Of a stretch of 64,000 nt of DNA, positions 58,394 to 64,000 are shown piece after piece; the first letter of the stretch is position 1; each line of letters opens with the position of its first letter. Origin of the DNA: Saposhnikovia divaricata (taxonomy: Eukaryota > Streptophyta > Magnoliopsida > Apiales > Apiaceae); NCBI GenBank assembly GCA_036435485.1, contig CM071597.1:54667881-54731880 (forward strand). Reading direction: 5' to 3'. A model generated the notes under the pieces. It had not been told where the DNA came from and ran no database searches. It worked only from the letters and a program-made list of their open reading frames with translations. The translations under genes and the position numbers were made by a program.

Positions 58394-60034
58394 AAATAGA
58401 AAAATTGTTGAATGATGTTGGAAAGTCTCTCCGTGACTATCCCATGTTGCCATTTCCGGAGGAACAATTTTTTGGTTCTTTTATTAATCGTCTCATTGTC
58501 GAAGAAACTGGCTATGACAAAGAGGAGATGAAGGTCCAACATGAAAAAAAATCACAAAAAGCTTTATACTGAACAAATGGAGGTTTATAATGTTGTTATT
58601 CAAAATGTTAATCAGAAAAAAGGTGGAATGTTTTTTGTTTATGGAAGCGGTGGTTGTGGCAAAACTTTTCTCTGGCAAACCCTTTATTGTCGTCTAAGAT
58701 CAGAAGGAAAAATTGTCCTTCCTGTTGCAGGTTCTGGAATTGCTGCTACATTACTTCCCGGAGGACGAACTGCACATTCTAGATTTCATATACCTTTAAA
58801 GTTGGATCAGTATTCAATAGCCGGAATAAAACATGGTACAGACATTGCAGAGCTAATGCAACAAACAAGCCTTATAATATGGGATGAAGCACCGATGCAA
58901 CATCGTCATGCTTTTGAAGCTGTTGATCGGAGTTTGAGAGACATAATGGCTGTTGTCGATTTGGATAGAGCAAGAAAACCATTTGGTGGCATTACTGTTG
59001 TGTTTGGGGGAGATTTTCGCCAAATATTACCTGTATTGCCAAAGGGTACTAGAGCTGATACAGTTAATGCTGCATTGAACAAATCAAGGTTATGGGACTT
59101 ATGCAAAGTTTTCCTTCTTAAGCAGAATATGCGGTTACATGGAGAAAATTCAGAGGAGCAAAATAGAAAGATAGCTCAATTCAGTAAATGGCAACTTGAT
59201 ATTGGGAATGGCACAGTTGAACCTATTCAACCTGGTACTAATGTTATAGAATCTGACTTTGTTGTCCCAGATCAATATGTTGTCAAAAATACTGGTAAGA
59301 ATCCCATCACCAGTCTTATTGACCTAATATATCCTGATTTTGTGAAGAACATGCATTAACATGAATTTTTGAGATCAAGGTCGATTCTCACCCCAACAAA
59401 TGTAACTGTTGATGATATTAATTCCCATATTCTTGAAAAGATTCCTGGTACAGTACATACGTATCTTAGTCAAGATTCCATTGATGATAATGGTGGTGAA
59501 GATTGTGAATTTGATGCTGCATTTCCCATTGAATATCTCAACTCTATTAATATGCCCTGTCTTCCTAAACACGAGTTAAAGATTAAAGTTAGATCAGTGG
59601 TCATGTTGATGCGCAATTTAAATCAGATTATGGGGTTATGCAATGGCACAAGAATGATAGTAACTGGCTGCAAAAAGAATAGTATTGAATGTCAGATTCT
59701 TTGTGGTTCTCAAGTTGGTACAAAGCACCTAATTCCCAGGATCGATATGGTACCAACAGATACCAAGTGGTCGTTTGAATTTAAAAGAACTCAGTTCCCA
59801 ATTCAAGTATGCTTCGCAATGACCATAAACAAGAGCCAAGGCCAATCATTGGATAATGTTGGAATATATCTTCCTCAACTTGTTTTCTCCCACGGTCAGC
59901 TTTATGTAGCGATTTCTCGAGTTACTTCTCCTGAAGGACTTCATATTTTAATTCTAGACGATGCTGGCTTAAGCAAAAATGTAACAAGTAATGTAGTTTT
60001 CGAAGAGGTATTTTATAACCTTCCCAGTTTGTAA
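58394..60034 (+). pseudogene. Helitron PIF1-like helicase exon
   Basis: Starts EIEKLLNDVGKSLRDYP. Walker A GSGGCGKTF (about 58645), Walker B IIWDEAPM, then GGDFRQILPVL and a C-terminal block with FAMTINKSQGQSLDNV and YVAISRVTS, all standard PIF1/RRM3 superfamily-1 motifs. An extra base in the A-run near 58545 shifts frame (HEKK.../HKKLYTEQ). An in-frame TAA at 59357-59359 lies before HEFLRSRSILTPTNVTV. It ends with the TAA at 60032. Confidence 0.9.
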
Positions 60035-60623
60035 TATAAATATTTGATCAGCCTACCCATGAATTGAATGTAGTTTCAAGTTTGAACAAAATAAAAATTG
60101 CAGTATTTGAATAGATGTTGTTATGAGGAAGTACAGTTGTTTTGTTTGATACAATAATCAACAACAGTCTATCTTTAATTTTATGAATGTATACTTTCGT
60201 TTTGTCCAATATGATAAATTATGTCTCACAATTGTAGAACAATATATATTGCAGCTTCACCATTATTATGTTAAAATTTTGTAGTGTACATTACATGTTA
60301 AAAAACAGTGCTTATTGTAACTCCAACTTGCTACCTATTATGATTTGACTAACCTGACACTAAGATTGTACAAATGACCAGAGCATAAAGGATGCTGGAA
60401 TCTTAAGAAGGCATCACAACAAAAAGCAAAAGAATGAGCTATCTTATCACGCCAATAAATAACAGGTAATAAATCTAATTCTCAGACATTTATAAGTTGA
60501 TTTTACACAGTTTGTAATGTGTAAGGTCAACATAGATGCAATAAAAAAGAAAGAACTGAAGAATTCCAGAAATAGCAAATTTTTCCGAAATTAAATTACG
60601 AGATAATTTCATGACAGAATATA
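60035..60623. other. Spacer between the Helitron helicase and the B3 gene
   Basis: AT-rich, presumably holding the 3' ends of two convergent genes. No GC-rich hairpin plus CTRR was found here, so the Helitron end is not in this spacer. Confidence 0.5.
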
Positions 60624-60842
60624 CTACTCATATCCTTCTACTTCTTCGACCATTATGAAAACCATCTGCTGATTTTCTTTGACCTCATTTGCTTCTGCAA
60701 ATGTATTCCATCCTGCTGAAAATCTTGCAGTTCCCTTTGAAACTACGACGCCCACTCTCCAATTTCCAGCTGTTGTTGTCAGTGTTACTTTCTCTCCAGA
60801 TTGCCATTGCCTGTTTGTTGGTGTTATAAATCTTGGTATATA
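60624..60842 (-). CDS. Last exon of the B3 gene, B3 domain 5
   Basis: YIPRFITPTNRQWQSGEK, VTLTTTAGNWRVGVVV, FSAGWNTFAEANEVKENQ and VFIMVEEVEGYE before TAG. Together with the preceding FIVTL strand it forms a full B3-like unit. Confidence 0.72.
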   Translation of the reverse strand, partial: YIPRFITPTNRQWQSGEKVTLTTTAGNWRVGVVVSKGTARFSAGWNTFAEANEVKENQQMVFIMVEEVEGYE

Positions 60843-63808
60843 CTGAAATGCATAAGAGTTATATTATTATAAAAAGTTCCAAACAAGTATATTATTAAGG
60901 ATAAAAAAAGCATAAATATGAAATAACTTTATCCGTATAAAGTACTTTACGTATAATTGACAATTTAAAAAACCATACCACTCCATGGCTTGAACTATTG
61001 ACATTAGATGTTGTCAACGTCACAATAAATTCAACTGGAGGCACAATTTCTTCAATCTCCATTGCATTCTCTTCAACATTTTCTGGATTTTGTACTTCAT
61101 GTTCTATGTCAACTACCTGTTCTTCATTCTGTACCCCAGAAGTCTGCCCTTCAAACTGCATTCCTGATTTTGTGGTTCCATAAAAGACTTCTATTGTATC
61201 TACAAAAAGTAAGATATTACAACATATGTAATTATGTTTATAATGTTAAAAACTCTACCGGTGAGTAATGCATTTAATTACTATATATATTTGTAGATTT
61301 CACCTCTTGCAGATGTTGTAGTAGGAAGCAATTTCTCCACTTTTGTCTTATCAAATATCACTATATCAAATACTCCATCTCCACGATATGTAAACAACGT
61401 GTCTTTTTTCTCGAAATAGTTCGAATTAACTAAATCCATCAAACCTATTAATTTTCTGTTTGTTTTGGAATAATAAGCTTGGATCAAAGCACCATTTTGC
61501 AGAACAACTTTCACATCACTAAGAATAATATCCCCAAATCTCTTGACAAAATTTTCTGGTATTTCCTTATTACACAAAATTTATGTGTTATATTATAATT
61601 CATGTATTAACAATAGCACAAATGCCCATATGAAAACTAACTATTTTTCTTCCAAAGCATATAGAACATTAAAACATTAATATGGTTATCATTTTCAAAG
61701 AACTCACAAATTCTCCTGCATCTGAGCCACCACCAACTCCAAATGATAGAAATTTCCATCCAATTCCTCTATTTTTATCTATTAAATTATAAAAAACAGT
61801 TAGATTAATATATGATCAATTTTTATCTGTTTATCAAGTCAGTTTCATTATACATTTAGATTCCTCTGACTCTATCCATTAATTCCCATATCAATACTTT
61901 ACCTCGATTGTGTAACGGATCCATTGATATGTTTCGCATTGGTACATTTTCTGCTTCTGATCCATCGTCGTTCAAGAAATTAACAGAGAAAACTCCAGTG
62001 CCCTTATAACTGAATACAATAAAGCTAGCACAACACCTTTTAAGTTCTTTTCTAAAATGAATCAAATTAACAAAACTTTCATTCGAAACATTGTACTGAA
62101 CATGTGTTTCCCTTCCTGTTCGTAACTGAAAAGTAACATTAGGAGGTATTGCACGACCATATGCTGAAATGATCTTTTCTGGTAATTTCTGAAATAGAAA
62201 ATGTAGTTAATTTTATACGTAATTAGTCACTAAATATATAGAGTAAAAATTTATACCAAAAAATTACAATACGTCAAGGATCAGAATCAGAGAATAGCAT
62301 GTGTTCATATTTTAAAAAACATAAACCTAAAATATAACCAACAGCTAAGCTTCACAATTTATATTTTTACTTACAATCATTGTGCTTTCACAATTAGCTG
62401 CTCTTATGACAATGATGAATTGTTGGAAAGGAGCAACATCCACATCCATCTACAATTATTAAATATAAGACCACAAATATTCAGTATACACATTCAATTT
62501 ATGTGTTGCTTTTAAGATATTTAAAGAATCATTTTGTTACATACAACATAGTAAAATACTATCTGATTAATCAATGTTCTGATTGACTTTTATGACAACT
62601 CTTATGAAAAAAAGAAGGCCAACTCTTATGTAATTTGATCTATACATCACAATTAGTAGTATAATATCGAGACATACCATATTATTTCCAGCTGTTAAAT
62701 TCCTTTCTCCATCAATGTCATGATCAGCAGCGCCATTTCCATTATGTTTACCTGGATATATAGTTAAAAGACAATAATGTTAAAAAAATTTAAATCAGAA
62801 GAAAGGTCAAAAAATATGGTAAACAAATTTGAGAGTAATTTGGTTTTTACCAGTTTTTTGGTTCCAATCAATAGCCCAAATCCAATTACTAAATTCATTC
62901 TTTAAACAACCATGAACACGTTTTGAATAATCTATCTCATGTCCATCTTCTTGGTAAACACGTGCGTGCAAGATATTATTATCCAATGAAAAGATGACAG
63001 TCTCTCTTTGACTGACGTGGAATACCTCCAAAATTTTGCCAATGTTAGCCAAATATCCTCCAATTATACTGAAGAAAATGTACCTCCGTTCATCAGCAAT
63101 TTGAACTTGGTTCACACCACTAAGTATTTCGCCATATGTGTCCTTAACTAATTTAGGAACAACCTAAATAATGATCAAAAAACAATGTTATGGAATTTGG
63201 GTGATACAAAAAATATATTATTCTTATATCTAAATAGGAGAGTAATATACCAGCAACCCTTCTTCCAGGCAATCCTCTGATATGACTTTAAAAAAAGACT
63301 TATTGCATTCCATATTATCTGAATTAATCACCACAACCAAGATTAGAGTATTGTCACATTTATATCAACCAGTTTATGTTAATATAATACCTTCCCCATT
63401 GGCAACCATTTTGTCTTCCTCTTTAAAAATGCAGACATTTACCAAGTTTTCTCCAGATGAGCTTGATGTAGAGAGTACCAAGGTATCACCGTCCTCCAAC
63501 TCTGTGTCCTTTGCAAACTTTTGCCATCCAGCCCCAAGTGTGCAACTTTCATTAAGCCGCTCAACGTTTATTTCCCAGCGTTTATCAACGAACATGAATT
63601 CTACTTTGCCTCCATTTTTCCAATTTTTGTATAACTTATCCAAACCAACTTGCAATTTCTGTTTTATAATAAAACAAAGTCAATGGAATATAATGTAAAA
63701 AACATAGAAGTTCCAACTATTATGTATGTAAATTAACTATAATACTGTTTACCAGATTTTTCTGTTTTGGATCAATATCCAAACTGTTGATCTTAATTTG
63801 GAAGTAGC
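60624..63808 (-). CDS. Multi-B3-domain gene (3' part, runs off the right edge)
   Basis: Predicted exons on the - strand: 63753-63808, 63391-63658, 62851-63163, ~62681-62751, ~62379-62449, 61903-62188, ~61709-61778, 61304-61565, 60979-61199 and 60624-60842 (stop TAG at 60624-60626). At least five exons encode B3-type folds: about 80-100 residues with a final VxIF/FIV strand. B3 proteins of the REM type bind DNA in the nucleus and often have several domains. No lesion is seen, unlike the neighbouring Helitron gene. Exon borders follow GT-AG sites and need transcript support. Confidence 0.7.
60979..61199 (-). CDS. Linker exon of the B3 gene (acidic)
   Basis: TIEVFYGTTKSGMQFEGQ, then a Glu-rich stretch (EEQVVDIEHEVQNPENVE) and VEFIVTLTTSNVNSSS. 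It joins the fourth domain to the last one. Confidence 0.6.
61304..61565 (-). CDS. B3-like exon 4
   Basis: EIPENFVKRFGDIILSDV, then KVVLQNGALIQAYYSK and TLFTYRGDGVFDIVIFDK. IPxxFVKRFG and FxYxGxxxFxVxIFD are the classical start and end of a B3 domain. Confidence 0.75.
61903..62188 (-). CDS. B3-like exon 3 (diverged)
   Basis: KLPEKIISAYGRAIPPNV, then TFQLRTGRETHVQYNV and a final ASFIVFSYKGTGVFSVNFL. The end block (FIVFSYKGTGVFSV) is very close to the consensus B3 C-terminus. Confidence 0.7.
62851..63163 (-). CDS. B3-like exon 2 (diverged)
   Basis: VVPKLVKDTYGEILSG at the start, strands VQIADERRYIFFS and ETVIFSLDNNILHARVY, followed by an extra tail CLKNEFSNWIWAIDW. The order fits a B3 barrel, but the central GW motif is lost. 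Confidence 0.6.
63391..63658 (-). CDS. B3-domain exon 1 (typical REM-like)
   Basis: KLQVGLDKLYKNWKNGG at the start, then KVEFMFVDKRWEINVE, LGAGWQKFAKDTELEDGD and a final strand LVNVCIFKEED. The GW-x3-F and L-x2-GD pattern is typical of a B3 fold. Confidence 0.75.
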
Positions 63809-64000
63809 CTGCATTGTTCTACAATGCATTAAATAGCCACAGTGCACACACTTTTTCATACTCTAACGACAAACTATCCAGTACATATTTATCCTTTCTC
63901 CATTTCTCTAAATCTTCATTATTTAAGAAACCTTCGAGATTCTTTGTTTGATAGTTGCACTATATTGCTGTTTCCTTGAAGATTTTTATAACGAACAGAT

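Larger units (their letters stand above)
6714..60034 (+). pseudogene. Helitron RepHel gene, interrupted by nested retrotransposons
   Basis: Overview of the split gene. Order: a repeated short-exon N-terminus (6714-8753), a cysteine-containing exon (8868-9542 plus 19533-19876), Helitron_like_N/Rep exons (19967-20422 plus 56814-58295) and a PIF1-type helicase (58394-60034). A Rep-helicase fusion nicks DNA and unwinds it for rolling-circle transposition. Lesions independent of the insertions are: TGA at 9071; a frameshift near 19830; a small deletion and frameshift near 57630; a frameshift in an A-run near 58545; TAA at 59357-59359. The Helitron's own TC start and CTRR 3' end were not located. 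Confidence 0.85.

Noticed and set aside
60035..60623. Helitron 3' terminus directly behind the helicase
   Set aside because: Looked for a GC-rich hairpin followed by CTRR and found none; left unassigned.

Overview
This is plant nuclear DNA, and it is almost entirely transposable elements. The evidence is a low-GC sequence with GT-AG introns, plant-lineage Ty1/copia elements (Sirevirus and Angela/Tork types), a Ty3/gypsy chromovirus, a plant Helitron RepHel gene and a B3-domain gene. A eudicot with a repeat-rich genome is likely; the sequence does not fix the species.

The backbone from about 6.7 to 60.0 kb is one Helitron RepHel gene on the + strand, split by about 46 kb of nested LTR retrotransposons. 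The order of insertion can be read from target-site duplications (TSDs). A gypsy element (9543-19527, - strand, TSD CATAT) sits in an N-terminal exon. An Angela-like copia element (20423-56808, - strand, TSD CATAG) sits in the Rep-domain exon. A 26.9 kb Sirevirus (21727-48627, + strand, TSD CACTA) sits inside the left LTR of the Angela-like element. Removing the three insertions in silico rejoins the Helitron reading frame at each site. The Helitron gene is dead apart from the insertions: it has nonsense codons and frameshifts.

Left of the Helitron are the 5' part of another Sirevirus (1-4321, - strand, cut by the window edge), a non-autonomous Helitron with internal dimeric repeats (about 4322-5279) and a second Helitron-like 3' end (about 5663). 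Right of it, tail-to-tail with the helicase, lies a multi-exon gene on the - strand with at least five B3-type DNA-binding domains; it runs off the right edge and shows no lesion.

The large Sirevirus (element A) is composite. Its RT-to-ORF3 half is present twice (27468-32518 and about 40678-45729). Between the copies are an inverted, diverged Sirevirus LTR with its 3' flank, a very decayed pol copy, and a short inverted fragment of its own pol. The core of its 5' LTR, including the TATA box, is inverted relative to its 3' LTR. Its third ORF (Sirevirus envelope-like position) lies behind its own promoter-like block: the LTR motif array, a TATA box and a canonical leader intron. The gypsy element carries a separate rearrangement, a fold-back inverted copy of about 486 bp at its 5' LTR. 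No rRNA, intact tRNA or CRISPR array was seen. All retroelement coding regions carry lesions, described per entry.
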